Positions 8,519-16,741 of a stretch of DNA of 64,000 nucleotides are shown one piece after another (within the stretch, counting starts at the first letter, position 1; the number at the start of each line of letters is the position of its first letter). Location of the stretch: assembly GCF_965644225.1 (NCBI RefSeq), contig NZ_CBFFRJ010000008.1, positions 1 to 64,000 on the forward strand, in the 5' to 3' direction. A program made the translations under genes and the position numbers. Under the pieces are notes generated by a model, which was not told where the DNA came from, ran no database searches, and was given only the letters and a program-made list of their open reading frames with translations. Source of the DNA: CBFFRJ01 sp965644225. Its GTDB lineage: Bacteria; Pseudomonadota; Gammaproteobacteria; Enterobacterales; Enterobacteriaceae.

Positions 8519-9165
8519 GCGGTTCTCCGTTTGGCTTCCAGTCGCCGGGCCGCCGCCGTCAGCGGTAAGGCAATCAGCAGGTAACCGGTGGCCACCAGCA
8601 GTAGCACCTGGGTGGCTTCATAAGTTCGGGCAATCACAATTTGTCCGGCAAAGGTCAGTTCAGTCAGGGCCACGACCGAGGCCAACGGCGTGGTTTTCAA
8701 CAGGATAGTGAACTCGTTCACCAGCATGGGCAGACTGGCGCGCAGCACCTGGGGATTAATGACATACCACCAGGTTAACAGGCGGCTCAGCCCCAGAGTA
8801 CGCGCCGCCTCCAGTTGCCCCTGGGTGACCAGACTGCGGTTGACGCGCAGGATCTCCGCCACATACGCGCCGCTGTTAAGGCCAATGGCCAGTACCGCCG
8901 CCAGCATTGGCTGACCACCCAGCCCCAGCCGTGGCAGGGTAAAGAAGACCACAAACAGCTGCACGATGGCGGGAGTCCCCCGCATCAGGCTGATGTACAA
9001 ACGCCCGAGGGCACGCCAGAACCAGGCACGGCGCAGTTGCAGAAAGCAGCCAATCTGCCCCATCACCACGCTGACCAGCGAAGCCAGCACCGTCAGAGCC
9101 AGCGTCATAAACAGCCCGTGCCCCAGCTCCGGTAGCGCCGCCAGTACCTGTTGATCCAGCCCCAT
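8515..9165 (-). CDS. Amino-acid-type ABC transporter permease
   Basis: A 216-aa permease of the HisQ/HisM family, with hydrophobic helices throughout and the EAA loop EAARTLGLSRLLTWWYVINPQ near 122-142. Conserved SLMRGTPAIVQLFVVFF lies near 60-76. It begins 4 bp after the end of the second DUF1989 gene and overlaps the next permease by 4 bp. It pairs with that permease to form the channel for the substrate captured by the binding protein encoded at 10436-11272. Confidence 0.88.
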   Translation of the reverse strand: MGLDQQVLAALPELGHGLFMTLALTVLASLVSVVMGQIGCFLQLRRAWFWRALGRLYISLMRGTPAIVQLFVVFFTLPRLGLGGQPMLAAVLAIGLNSGAYVAEILRVNRSLVTQGQLEAARTLGLSRLLTWWYVINPQVLRASLPMLVNEFTILLKTTPLASVVALTELTFAGQIVIARTYEATQVLLLVATGYLLIALPLTAAARRLEAKRRTA

Positions 9166-9169
9166 TCAC

Positions 9170-9817
9170 TTACTCCGGGTTAAAGTCAGTGAGATTTTCG
9201 GCCACCGACAGCCGCAGCGGCGCGGGGTTATCGTTGCCTGCAATACCGGTATTACAGGCCGAGACGATAAACTGCGTGTCCATCACCACGCGGCAGGTGA
9301 TGCTGTCCCCGGCGCGGGTCAGGTTGGGTTCCGGCACAATGCTGCCGTCACGCATCAACGCCACGTGCATAAAGAGGTTGATCGGGTCCGGCAGCTTCGG
9401 TACCGACATGCCCAGGCGCGCCAACTCAGCGCTGACCGCCTCAATGCACCCTTCGCCGTCGTAACCCTGTTCGGCGAGAAATGCACGGGTTGACGCGGGC
9501 AGCAGCAGGTCATGGCGCTTCACGCTGTCCTTCCCCAGAACCATCATCGGACGGCGGCGATTATTGACCATCCGCATCCCCGACCCGAGCAGATAGCTGT
9601 TGCTGAATACGCGGGTATGATGCACCGACAGCCACACCGCCGGATCCTGCTGGCTAAAGCCAAACAGCGAGGCGACAGCGCCATCGCCCAGGGCACTGAT
9701 GCGCAGTAACTGCCCGCGCATGACCCGAATTGAGCCGACGCTGCCAGCAGCAACATCCACGGAGGCGGCCAGCGAGCGATCAGCGTTCTCAGTAAAAGCC
9801 TCACGCATGAGTAACAT
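9170..9817 (-). CDS. DUF1989 family protein, second copy (divergent)
   Basis: A 215-aa DUF1989 protein. I chose ATG 9817 because AGGAG lies 7 bases upstream; it overlaps the end of the first DUF1989 gene by 17 bp. The family core is recognisable (DPINLFMHVALM near 145, AGDSITCRVVMDTQFIVSACN near 175-195). It differs from the other two copies: the HD..ACD and HRNC motifs are replaced by RHDLLLPASTRAFLAEQG and GEGCIEAV, and the late motif reads SACNTGIAGND instead of SACPQD. This suggests a partner subunit rather than a second copy of the same enzyme, as in the CgdA/CgdB pairs. Confidence 0.82.
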   Translation of the reverse strand: MLLMREAFTENADRSLAASVDVAAGSVGSIRVMRGQLLRISALGDGAVASLFGFSQQDPAVWLSVHHTRVFSNSYLLGSGMRMVNNRRRPMMVLGKDSVKRHDLLLPASTRAFLAEQGYDGEGCIEAVSAELARLGMSVPKLPDPINLFMHVALMRDGSIVPEPNLTRAGDSITCRVVMDTQFIVSACNTGIAGNDNPAPLRLSVAENLTDFNPE

Positions 9818-10433
9818 GTTGCATCTCCTGTGGCTGGAAGCTGTCGCTGATGCGAATATCAATCGGCGTCACCTGCAGGCCATTGCCGGGAATAATGTCC
9901 TGCGGGCAGGAGGAGACGGCGCAGATCAGGTCGCATAAGGCCTCGAAAGTGATGCTGTCTCCCGCTTTACTGTTGGGATCGGTCACTTCCATGCGTCCGT
10001 CAGCGGTCACCGGCCCGTTCTGGAAGAGGTTGAACGGCTCCGGCAACGTAAAATAGGTCACGCCGTGGGCTTTCATACCTTCGAGCAAATTATCAACACA
10101 GTTACGGTGCCCCTCTACGCCAAAATCGACGCTAAAACGGGTGCGATCGCAGGCCGGCACGTTGGCATCATGGATCCCGATGCTGTCCGCCATAATGCGC
10201 AGCAGCGGACGGTTCTCACTCGACCACAGCGCATCGCCCGGTTTAAAGAACAGCGAACGCAGATGCTGGCGGGTATGCACGGGCGACAACTTTTCGTCGA
10301 GATTGTCAGCATTGACAGCCACAAAGTCGGCGGCCTGCTGCCCTTCACTGTCAATGACGGTAATAAACTGACCTTTACGCACACGGAAGGTTTTGCCGTG
10401 GCCCGCCGGCACCCTCAGGTTTGACTGGCACAT
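9801..10433 (-). CDS. DUF1989 (CgdAB-like) protein, first copy
   Basis: A 210-aa DUF1989 protein from ATG 10433, two bases after the stop of the binding-protein gene, whose 3' end supplies the GGAG ribosome site. Motifs: EGQQAADFVAVNADNLDEKL near 30-49, GIHDANVPACDRTRFSVDFG near 88-107, GHRNCVDNLLEGMKAHG near 110-126, EPFNLFQN near 134, and AVSSCPQDIIPGNG near 180-193. This is the full set of His/Cys motifs of the family. With the next gene it probably forms a heteromeric enzyme. Position directly after the binding protein suggests it acts on the imported compound. Confidence 0.87.
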   Translation of the reverse strand: MCQSNLRVPAGHGKTFRVRKGQFITVIDSEGQQAADFVAVNADNLDEKLSPVHTRQHLRSLFFKPGDALWSSENRPLLRIMADSIGIHDANVPACDRTRFSVDFGVEGHRNCVDNLLEGMKAHGVTYFTLPEPFNLFQNGPVTADGRMEVTDPNSKAGDSITFEALCDLICAVSSCPQDIIPGNGLQVTPIDIRISDSFQPQEMQHVTHA

Positions 10434-10435
10434 GG

Positions 10436-11272
10436 TTACTCCTTCGGTATGAAATCGCTGGCGGGTACGGTGAACGTGGTGCCGAGGTACTGCTGCTGCA
10501 GTTGGGTCAGTTGCCCGTCTTTCTGCATCGCCAGGATATGATCGCTGATGGCTTTGTTCAGGCTGCCATCCTCTTTGCGGGTCGCCCATGCCATCCACTG
10601 TGACGGCCCCACTTCACCAACCTGCGCCACTTTGCCGGTGTATTTGCTCACGATCGGCGCCAGCACGGAGATATCGTCATATACAAAGTCAGCGCGTTTG
10701 GTCATCAGGGTACTGACGGTCTGATCGAGAGAGTCGACGCTAATAATGGTGATGGGTTTCTTGCCGGTTTTTTTCAGTTCGCTGTTAAAACTTTTCAGCA
10801 GTTGCTCCGGCACGCTGGCGGTTTTTACCGCGCCGCGCAGGCCAGAAAGGCTCTCGGCATTCAATGTTTTGGAACTGAAGGTTTTGGCATCCTCAGCGCG
10901 AACCAGCACGCCATTAACCGTTTTGCTGTACGGCACGGTGAAAAGCACTTTTTTGGCCCGCTCCGCCGTAACGTTCAGGGAAGAACCCTCGGCATTAAAG
11001 GAGCCAGAAATCAGGCCCGGCAAAATGCCGCTAAAAGCCGTCTTCTGAAACTCCAGTTTCACGCCGAGATCTTTGGCGAAGGATTGCATGATGGCGACGC
11101 TGTAGCCGGTTATCTCGCCTTTGTCGTCGGTGTATTCATAAGGAGGAAATGTGGGGTCGATCCCCACGGTCATTGTGCCGCTACTCTTGATGTCGGCCAG
11201 CGTATCGGCATACGCCGTCGCCAGTGAGCCCAAGGTGAGAAGTGCGGCGGTCAGCAGTGCTGTTTTTTTCAT
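10436..11272 (-). CDS. Periplasmic substrate-binding protein of a polar amino acid-type ABC transporter
   Basis: A 278-aa periplasmic binding protein (PBP2 / SBP family 3). It has a Sec signal peptide (MKKTALLTAALLTLGSLATAYA) and then the family start GTMTVGIDPTFPPYEYTDDKG. Ligand-lobe motifs GYSVAIMQSFAKDLG and GSSLNVTAERAKK are visible. It is the first gene of the operon binding protein - DUF1989 - DUF1989 - permease - permease - DUF1989. Family members bind amino acids, opines or small guanidino compounds. The ligand here is unknown; a guanidino, ureido or cyclic amide compound would fit the DUF1989 partners. Confidence 0.9.
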   Translation of the reverse strand: MKKTALLTAALLTLGSLATAYADTLADIKSSGTMTVGIDPTFPPYEYTDDKGEITGYSVAIMQSFAKDLGVKLEFQKTAFSGILPGLISGSFNAEGSSLNVTAERAKKVLFTVPYSKTVNGVLVRAEDAKTFSSKTLNAESLSGLRGAVKTASVPEQLLKSFNSELKKTGKKPITIISVDSLDQTVSTLMTKRADFVYDDISVLAPIVSKYTGKVAQVGEVGPSQWMAWATRKEDGSLNKAISDHILAMQKDGQLTQLQQQYLGTTFTVPASDFIPKE

Positions 11273-11390
11273 TATGGTATTTCCCTGGTGTTGGTGAAAT
11301 GTCTTTTTCTACTGAGCACTTTTTGTGCCACATTTTTCACCACCAGAGGTTCACCACCCTGCCATTACCCTCTTTTTCTCTTAAAATCAT

Positions 11391-11410
11391 AAAGAAACAT
11401 TTGTTTCTTT
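11391..11410. promoter_or_regulatory. 20-bp palindrome, candidate RpiR operator
   Basis: AAAGAAAC-attt-GTTTCTTT, arms of eight perfect base pairs, sits about 120 bp upstream of the binding-protein gene and downstream of the rpiR-type gene. It is the best candidate operator for the adjacent regulator. Between it and the start codon a looser inverted pair (GGTGAAA near 11295, TTTCACC near 11336) encloses a GCAC-ttttt-GTGC hairpin, which may be part of the leader. Confidence 0.5.
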
Positions 11411-11514
11411 ATTTTTATTTTACATTTCTACGGTTTCATAAATCCTGAATCGGGCAGCAAACAGCCCGCAGAGCAAGCACTGTTTTGGGGAGGGGGTTGT
11501 ACCAGAATGATCAA

Positions 11515-11534
11515 AAATGCGCCAGAATGGCGCA
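11515..11534 (-). terminator. Terminator of the RpiR-type regulator gene
   Basis: On the minus strand the stop codon is followed at once by TGCGCC-attct-GGCGCA and a T-run (TTTTT). This separates the regulator transcript from the downstream transport operon. Confidence 0.8.
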
Positions 11535-12386
11535 TTATTCGAGTTCGTCGAGCGACTGATGCAGGGCTTCAACCTGGGCGAGGTAATCATTACCGCTTTT
11601 CCCCATCTGGCGTGCGACCAGGGAGCAAAGCAGATTGCACACGCCGGAGAGGGCGACGGTGCTGTCAAACAACATGCCGCCATCGGTATGGCAGCGCACC
11701 ACCCATCTGGCGTGACGCGCCGGTTTACCGGAGAGCACATCCGCCAGATAGAGCATAGGCACCTGGCGTTCAGCCAGCGCAGCCATTGCCGCGTCCAGCG
11801 CGGGCATCCGCCGACGTAAGCCAACACAAATCACCACATCCTGTTCCCCCAGTGCGGCCAGGTGCTCAGCCAGGGAGTCGCCCGGGCGAGGCAGCAAACG
11901 TACGTCAGGATGAATATGCACTAAATCACGGTAAATCAACTGCGCAATGGTCTGGCTGTGTCGCCAGCCCATCACCACCACCCGGCGGGCTCCCGCAATC
12001 GCCACAATGGCCTGCTGGAATTGCGTGCTGTCCAGCGTGCGGTAGCTGTTTACCAGGTTAGCTATCTCTTTCTCCAGGTGCTGCTGCATCACGCTGTCCA
12101 TCGGTGAAGCACTGGGTACAGCCTGTAAATAGAGTGGCGAACCACTGCTCTGCATGTCACGCGCCTGACGCCGCGCCGCTTCATAGTTTTCATAGCCAAG
12201 ATGGCGGAAAAAACGGGTTGTCGTGGCCTTGGAGACGCCTGCACTTTGCGCCAGTTCAGTGGCGGTATTCATAGCAAGCTGACCAGGTGCTGCAAGCAAC
12301 ACATCCGCCAGCCGCTGTTCATGGCTGGAGAGCTGCTCCCAGTGCTGTCGGATCCGGCCCTCTAACGATGCCGTTTTTGGACTCAT
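11535..12386 (-). CDS. MurR/RpiR family transcriptional regulator
   Basis: A 283-aa regulator. The N-terminal HTH_6 domain covers about 1-80 (LSSHEQRLADVLL, ATELAQSAGVSKATTTRFFRHLGY), and the C-terminal SIS phosphosugar-binding fold about 120-265 (ARRVVVMGWRHSQTIA, GEQDVVICVGLRRR, VPMLYLADVLSG). RpiR proteins usually sense phosphorylated sugars, but a subset controls purine, hydantoin or amino acid catabolism. It lies just upstream of the DUF1989/ABC operon in the same direction, with its own terminator and a 20-bp palindrome in between, so I infer that it controls this operon. Confidence 0.9.
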   Translation of the reverse strand: MSPKTASLEGRIRQHWEQLSSHEQRLADVLLAAPGQLAMNTATELAQSAGVSKATTTRFFRHLGYENYEAARRQARDMQSSGSPLYLQAVPSASPMDSVMQQHLEKEIANLVNSYRTLDSTQFQQAIVAIAGARRVVVMGWRHSQTIAQLIYRDLVHIHPDVRLLPRPGDSLAEHLAALGEQDVVICVGLRRRMPALDAAMAALAERQVPMLYLADVLSGKPARHARWVVRCHTDGGMLFDSTVALSGVCNLLCSLVARQMGKSGNDYLAQVEALHQSLDELE

Positions 12387-12465
12387 GGCGATTCCCTGAA
12401 ATGAAAAATCTCATCCTGCACAGAGCATGCCCGGATGTCACCAGGATTTTAGGAATTTATTGGCA

Positions 12466-12496
12466 AGGCCAGGACGGAAGGGAGCCGCCCTGGCCG
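12466..12496 (-). terminator. Hairpin downstream of the antiporter gene
   Basis: GGCCAGG and CCTGGCC form a stem around a GC-rich loop right after the antiporter stop codon. There is no T-run, so terminator strength is doubtful. Confidence 0.4.
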
Positions 12497-12501
12497 GTCA
12501 T

Positions 12502-14148
12502 TTACTTATGCTCAATCAACAGCGTTTCCAGCAGGTCGAGATCGTGAAGCATCTTTTGCAACGTCTCATTGCTGATCTGCCGGGTGGCGCGCAGGTGGTA
12601 CAACTCCGCACGCTCTGAACGCAGGGCAGCCAGACGGAAACGGCGCTCAAGGTTTTCTTCAAGCAGCGAACTTTCTGCGTTGTTGCGCCCGTCAGCCCGG
12701 CGTCGCAGATTACCAATAACCCGGGAACTGACCTCCGTCAGAAGCTGGTTATCGATATTTTCCTCCGCGTCCGCCGCCATGCGTTCTTCCATTTTCTGGA
12801 TAGCGACAATGGCCACGTCCGCCGTCACCGCCCGCGCCATACGCTCTTCTTTATACTGATGGGAGTGATCGCGGACCTCAATATGCTGGAGCAGTTTCGG
12901 CAACGCAATCACCCCGACAAACAGGGAGAAGAGGATAACGCCGGCCGCCAGCAACACCAGCTCATAGCGCGCCGGGAATCCCATACCATTGGGCAGAAAG
13001 AGCGGTATCGACAGCACACCTGCCAGCGTAATCGCCCCGCGAACGCCAGCGAAGGTCGCAATCAACAGCTCACGTGTCGACCAGCTACCGAACTCCATCG
13101 GCTTTTTGCGCAGGAAGCGATTACTGAATTTTTTCATGGTCCACAACCAGCCAAAGCGGACCAGCATCAATGCCAGATAAATCAGCGCAATGTCGGTAAA
13201 CAGAACCCAGGTTTCAACATTCGGATCCGCTTCTGCGGCCACCAGCGAGGTCTCCAGGATCCCTGGCAGTTGCAGGCCCAGCAGCAGGAACACCATGCCG
13301 TTAAAGACAAATTCCAGCATCGCCCAGGTACTGTTTGCACGCAGACGCATCGCCAGCGGCGCGGTACGCATCATGCCTGAACGGGTGATGGTCATCCCGG
13401 CGGCGACCGCCGCCAGAATGCCTGAGAAACCAATATGCTCCGCAATCAGATATGAGGCGAAAGGCAGCAGGAACAACAGCACTATCTGGGTGGCAGGCTC
13501 GTCGCCGCCCCAGCGGCTGAGAAAACGCAGCGAACGCCCGTACAGCCAGCTCACCACAAATCCGGCTAGAATACCGCCAAAGGCCACTTTGAAAAACTCA
13601 ACGGTCGCGCCACCGACAGTAAAGACCATGGTTCCCATCGCAACGGCAACGGCGAATTTCAGTGACACCAGACCCGAGGCATCATTCATCAACGCCTCGC
13701 CCTGTAAAATGCCCATGATTTTTTTCGGAATGCGGCCTTCACCGACAATGCCCGAGAGCGCCACCGCATCGGTTGGCGATAACACTGCCGCCAGAGCAAA
13801 GGCCGGAATTAACGGAATGCCCGGCACCAGCCAGTAAATTAAGAAGCCGATACCAACGACGGTGACCACCACCAGCGCCAGCGCAAGACCAAAGATTTCC
13901 CGCCCGTGTTCCAGAAACTCACGCGTCGGCGTTTTCCAGCCATCGGCGAACAGCAACGGAGGAATAAAGAGGACTAAAAACAGTTCCGGATCAAACTCAA
14001 CATGCAGTCCAAAGGTGGGAATGGCCAACAGCGCGCCAATGGCGATTTGCATCAGCGGGAGTGGGATCTGGAAGGGTAATACGCGTGTAACAACCCCCGA
14101 TAGTGAGACCACAAAGGTCATGATGAGAATAGTAAAAAAGATTTCCAT
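12502..14148 (-). CDS. yjcE: Na+/H+ antiporter, CPA1 family (YjcE)
   Basis: A 548-aa inner-membrane antiporter, same length as E. coli YjcE (549 aa). It has about twelve helices in residues 1-410. The conserved ion-binding ALSPTDAVALSGIVGEGRIP is near 125-145, and GEALMNDASGLVSLKFAVAV near 149-168 contains the essential Asn-Asp pair. A hydrophilic cytoplasmic tail of about 130 residues (KEERMARAVTADVAIVAIQK) is rich in charged helices, as in the family. It exchanges Na+ or K+ for protons. Gene order next to ghxP matches E. coli. Confidence 0.93.
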   Translation of the reverse strand: MEIFFTILIMTFVVSLSGVVTRVLPFQIPLPLMQIAIGALLAIPTFGLHVEFDPELFLVLFIPPLLFADGWKTPTREFLEHGREIFGLALALVVVTVVGIGFLIYWLVPGIPLIPAFALAAVLSPTDAVALSGIVGEGRIPKKIMGILQGEALMNDASGLVSLKFAVAVAMGTMVFTVGGATVEFFKVAFGGILAGFVVSWLYGRSLRFLSRWGGDEPATQIVLLFLLPFASYLIAEHIGFSGILAAVAAGMTITRSGMMRTAPLAMRLRANSTWAMLEFVFNGMVFLLLGLQLPGILETSLVAAEADPNVETWVLFTDIALIYLALMLVRFGWLWTMKKFSNRFLRKKPMEFGSWSTRELLIATFAGVRGAITLAGVLSIPLFLPNGMGFPARYELVLLAAGVILFSLFVGVIALPKLLQHIEVRDHSHQYKEERMARAVTADVAIVAIQKMEERMAADAEENIDNQLLTEVSSRVIGNLRRRADGRNNAESSLLEENLERRFRLAALRSERAELYHLRATRQISNETLQKMLHDLDLLETLLIEHK

Positions 14149-14244
14149 GCGTTCCCTTCTGCGATGTTCTTATTAAGGCATCTTGCCCTGATGATAGAAC
14201 ATTCAGATTAACGCAAAGGCAACAGGATGTGGGTAAAAAATAAC

Positions 14245-14272
14245 AACGGGCGGCCAAAGCCACCCGTTTTTA
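14245..14272 (-). terminator. Terminator downstream of ghxP
   Basis: AACGGGCGGC-caaa-GCCACCCGTT forms a 10-bp stem with one G:T or C:A wobble. It is flanked by T-runs in both reading directions, between the ghxP stop and the antiporter promoter region. Confidence 0.8.
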
Positions 14273-14287
14273 TAGCATGGATAACGC

Positions 14288-15637
14288 TTAGATAGCCCAG
14301 CCGCCTGCATAGAAGGCAACCAGCGCGACCGCAATCACCACGGTACCGATGTTCAGCTTACGCCATTCACCGGACACCACGCGACCAATCACCAGTGATG
14401 CAAAACCAATCATGATGCCGGTGACGATGTTACAGGTCAGCACGATAAACACGGCGGTAATCAGGCCAGACATCGCATCAACGAAATCAGCAAAATCGAT
14501 TTTCGCCACGTTGCTCAGCATCAGCAGACCTACATACATCAGCGCAGGCGCTGTTGCATAGGCTGGCACCAGGTATGAAAGTGGGGACAGGAACAGGATC
14601 AACAGGAACAGCACGCCTACGATCAGCGCGGTGAGGCCCGTTTTACCGCCCGCAGCCGTACCTGCCGCAGATTCGATGTAAACCGCCGCCGGAGCGGCAC
14701 CCACCAGGCCTGAAAAGACGCTGCTCAGGGAGTCGGTGGTCAGTGCTTTGCCGCCATCGATAATCTGACCGTCTTTATCCAGCAGGTTCGCCTGACCCGC
14801 GACCGCACGGATAGTCCCGGTGGCATCGAACACCGCTGTCATCACCAGCGCCAGTACGCTTGGCAGGATAACCGGGTTCAGCGCGCCCACAATATCCAGG
14901 CTACCAATCAGGGAGTTGCCTTTGTCATCGCTCAGCGACGGCATAGCGAAGATACCGGAGAAGTGGACGTTCGGGTCAAAGATCAGGCCGACAATAGAGA
15001 CGCCAATGATGGTCAGCAGAATACCGCCAGGCACTTTCAGTTTTTCCAGGCCGATGATCACCGCAAGGCCAATCAGGGACATGATTACCGGGAAGCTGGC
15101 AAAATGACCCAGTGCAACCGGCAGGCCATCAATAGGGTTCTTCACCACCAGACCCACGCCGTTTGCCGCGATCAGCAGCAGGAACAGGCCGATACCGATA
15201 CCGGTTCCGTGCGCAACACCCTGCGGCAGATTGCGCAGGATCCAGCTACGAATACCGGTGGCAGAAATCACGGTAAACAGCACGCCCATCAGGAACACGG
15301 CGCCCAGGGCGACCGGAACGCTGATTTGCTGGCCCAGCACCAGGCTGAAAGCGGTAAATGCCGTCAGAGAGATAGCACAACCGATAGCCAGTGGCAGATT
15401 AGCCCACAGACCCATAACGATTGAGCCAACCCCCGCAACCAGACAGGTCGCGACGAAGACCGCTGCCGGTGGGAAGCCAGCTTTACCGAGCATGCCAGGC
15501 ACGACGATGACGGAATAGACCATCGCCAGGAAAGTGGTTAAACCGGCGACAACTTCCTGACGAACCGTGCTACCACGGGCAGAAATTTTAAAGAAAGCGT
15601 CAAGCGAACCGCCGGTACGCGCTGAAGGCGTAGACAT
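14288..15637 (-). CDS. ghxP: Guanine/hypoxanthine permease GhxP (YjcD)
   Basis: A 449-aa NCS2/AzgA-type purine permease of the inner membrane that imports guanine and hypoxanthine with protons. It matches E. coli GhxP along its whole length, from MSTPSARTGGSLDAFFKIS to VALVAFYAGGWAI. I chose ATG 15637 (AGGGG ten bases upstream); an upstream in-frame ATG would add 19 residues foreign to the family. Substrate motifs include the repeated VESAAGTAAGGKTGLTAL-type segment near 320-340. Three PurR-box-like sequences lie upstream, so repression by purine-bound PurR is likely. Confidence 0.95.
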   Translation of the reverse strand: MSTPSARTGGSLDAFFKISARGSTVRQEVVAGLTTFLAMVYSVIVVPGMLGKAGFPPAAVFVATCLVAGVGSIVMGLWANLPLAIGCAISLTAFTAFSLVLGQQISVPVALGAVFLMGVLFTVISATGIRSWILRNLPQGVAHGTGIGIGLFLLLIAANGVGLVVKNPIDGLPVALGHFASFPVIMSLIGLAVIIGLEKLKVPGGILLTIIGVSIVGLIFDPNVHFSGIFAMPSLSDDKGNSLIGSLDIVGALNPVILPSVLALVMTAVFDATGTIRAVAGQANLLDKDGQIIDGGKALTTDSLSSVFSGLVGAAPAAVYIESAAGTAAGGKTGLTALIVGVLFLLILFLSPLSYLVPAYATAPALMYVGLLMLSNVAKIDFADFVDAMSGLITAVFIVLTCNIVTGIMIGFASLVIGRVVSGEWRKLNIGTVVIAVALVAFYAGGWAI

Positions 15638-15747
15638 AGAAAACATCCCCTGAGAATTTTTATCGTTCGTTGGTATACGCGGCTGACAGTCCACTGCGTG
15701 TTAAACGTCCTCTCCCTGGCTGCGTTGTGACAAAGGGGTGTCACAAA

Positions 15748-15763
15748 AAGCAAACGTTTAACT
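15748..15763. promoter_or_regulatory. Candidate PurR box near ghxP
   Basis: AAGCAAACGTTTAACT resembles the PurR consensus ACGCAAACGTTTTCGT through the core GCAAACGTTT. It is 110 bp upstream of the ghxP start codon. Confidence 0.55.
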
Positions 15764-15790
15764 CCGCGCATACAAAACGGTTGGAAGAAA

Positions 15791-15806
15791 AAGGCAAACG
15801 ATTATC
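15791..15806. promoter_or_regulatory. Weak PurR-box-like sequence
   Basis: AAGGCAAACGATTATC keeps GCAAACG-TT of the PurR consensus. It is a weaker match than its two neighbours. Confidence 0.35.
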
Positions 15807-15890
15807 CAGCGTTTAGATACTGCTTTTCAACTGAACTTTGCCGCTTTTTGCTAATTTTCACTTATGGCGGTGAAGAAGTAACCGCCAGAT

Positions 15891-15906
15891 GCGCAAACGT
15901 TATCGT
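15891..15906. promoter_or_regulatory. Strong PurR-box-like sequence
   Basis: GCGCAAACGTTATCGT differs from ACGCAAACGTTTTCGT at two positions. It is about 255 bp upstream of ghxP and close to the 3' end of the gst gene, so a looping or accessory role is possible. Confidence 0.5.
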
Positions 15907-15940
15907 TGATGCGCAACTTTGCAACATTTCAGGATCATTT

Positions 15941-16609
15941 TCAGCCGCCGGAAAGATCAACAGGACCGCCCTGTGCAATTGCCCGCTGCCAGCCAGGACG
16001 CATTTCTACCCGTGCTTTCCAGGCATGAGTATGCGGCAAATTGTCGATACCGCCTCTGGTGAGCAAGGCAAAAATGGGAAAACTCATCTGTATATCGGCC
16101 ATGCTGAGTTCATCCCCGGCAAACCAGGGACGATGGGCCAGTTCAGATTCGATAAAGTGGGCATGGGTGGCAATTTGTTTATTCAGCCAGGCTTTTTCGA
16201 TACCCCCGCCCAGCGCTTTGCCAAGGGTACGAAAACCAATGGGCACCGGTGGCTTTCCGAGGCTACTGAACACCAGCTTCATCAGCAGTAGTGGCATTAA
16301 GGATCCCTCCGCGTAATGCAGCCAGAACCGATACTGATGACGCAATGCTGCCTCCTGCGGTCTGAAACGCTGCCCGGGATCGTAGGTTTCCTGAAGGTAT
16401 TCAAGGATTGCCCCCGACTCCGCGAGGATCAGTTCACCGTCCTGTAACACCGGCGATTTGCCCAGCGGGTGGATCTTTTTCAGCGATTCAGGGGCAAGCA
16501 TCGTCTTTTCACGCTGATAACGAATCAGCTGGTAAGGCAGATCCAGCTCTTCCAGCGCCCAGAGAATACGCTGGGAACGCGACTGATTGAGGTGATGTAC
16601 GGCGAGCAT
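15941..16609 (-). CDS. Glutathione S-transferase family protein
   Basis: A 222-aa cytosolic GST. The N-terminal thioredoxin-like domain covers about 1-80 (VHHLNQSRSQRILWALEELD, PLGKSPVLQDGE, LAESGAILEYL, with the cis-Pro and the glutathione-binding Glu-Ser). The helical C-terminal domain runs to 222 (FAGDELSMADIQMSFPI with the N-capping box Asp). Related GST genes occur between ghxP and soxR in Salmonella, so this is a backbone gene. Likely role: glutathione-dependent detoxification or disulfide reduction; the substrate is unknown. It starts at ATG 16609 with CCGGGAG upstream. Confidence 0.9.
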   Translation of the reverse strand: MLAVHHLNQSRSQRILWALEELDLPYQLIRYQREKTMLAPESLKKIHPLGKSPVLQDGELILAESGAILEYLQETYDPGQRFRPQEAALRHQYRFWLHYAEGSLMPLLLMKLVFSSLGKPPVPIGFRTLGKALGGGIEKAWLNKQIATHAHFIESELAHRPWFAGDELSMADIQMSFPIFALLTRGGIDNLPHTHAWKARVEMRPGWQRAIAQGGPVDLSGG

Positions 16610-16741
16610 GATTTTCTCCCGGTTAATTCGATGTGTGTCTTATTCGAGTTAACTATAGAAAAGCCTTCACCCTGGATAAAAAATTTGCTAAAAAACGCGC
16701 GCCTTAACTGGCGATTTTTTCACCAGGCACTACACTAAAAG

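Noticed and set aside
7152..10433. Guanidine riboswitch upstream of the DUF1989 operon
   Set aside because: I looked through 11273-11534 for ykkC-type conserved ACGR/GGACG blocks and did not find them; the leader has other inverted repeats.
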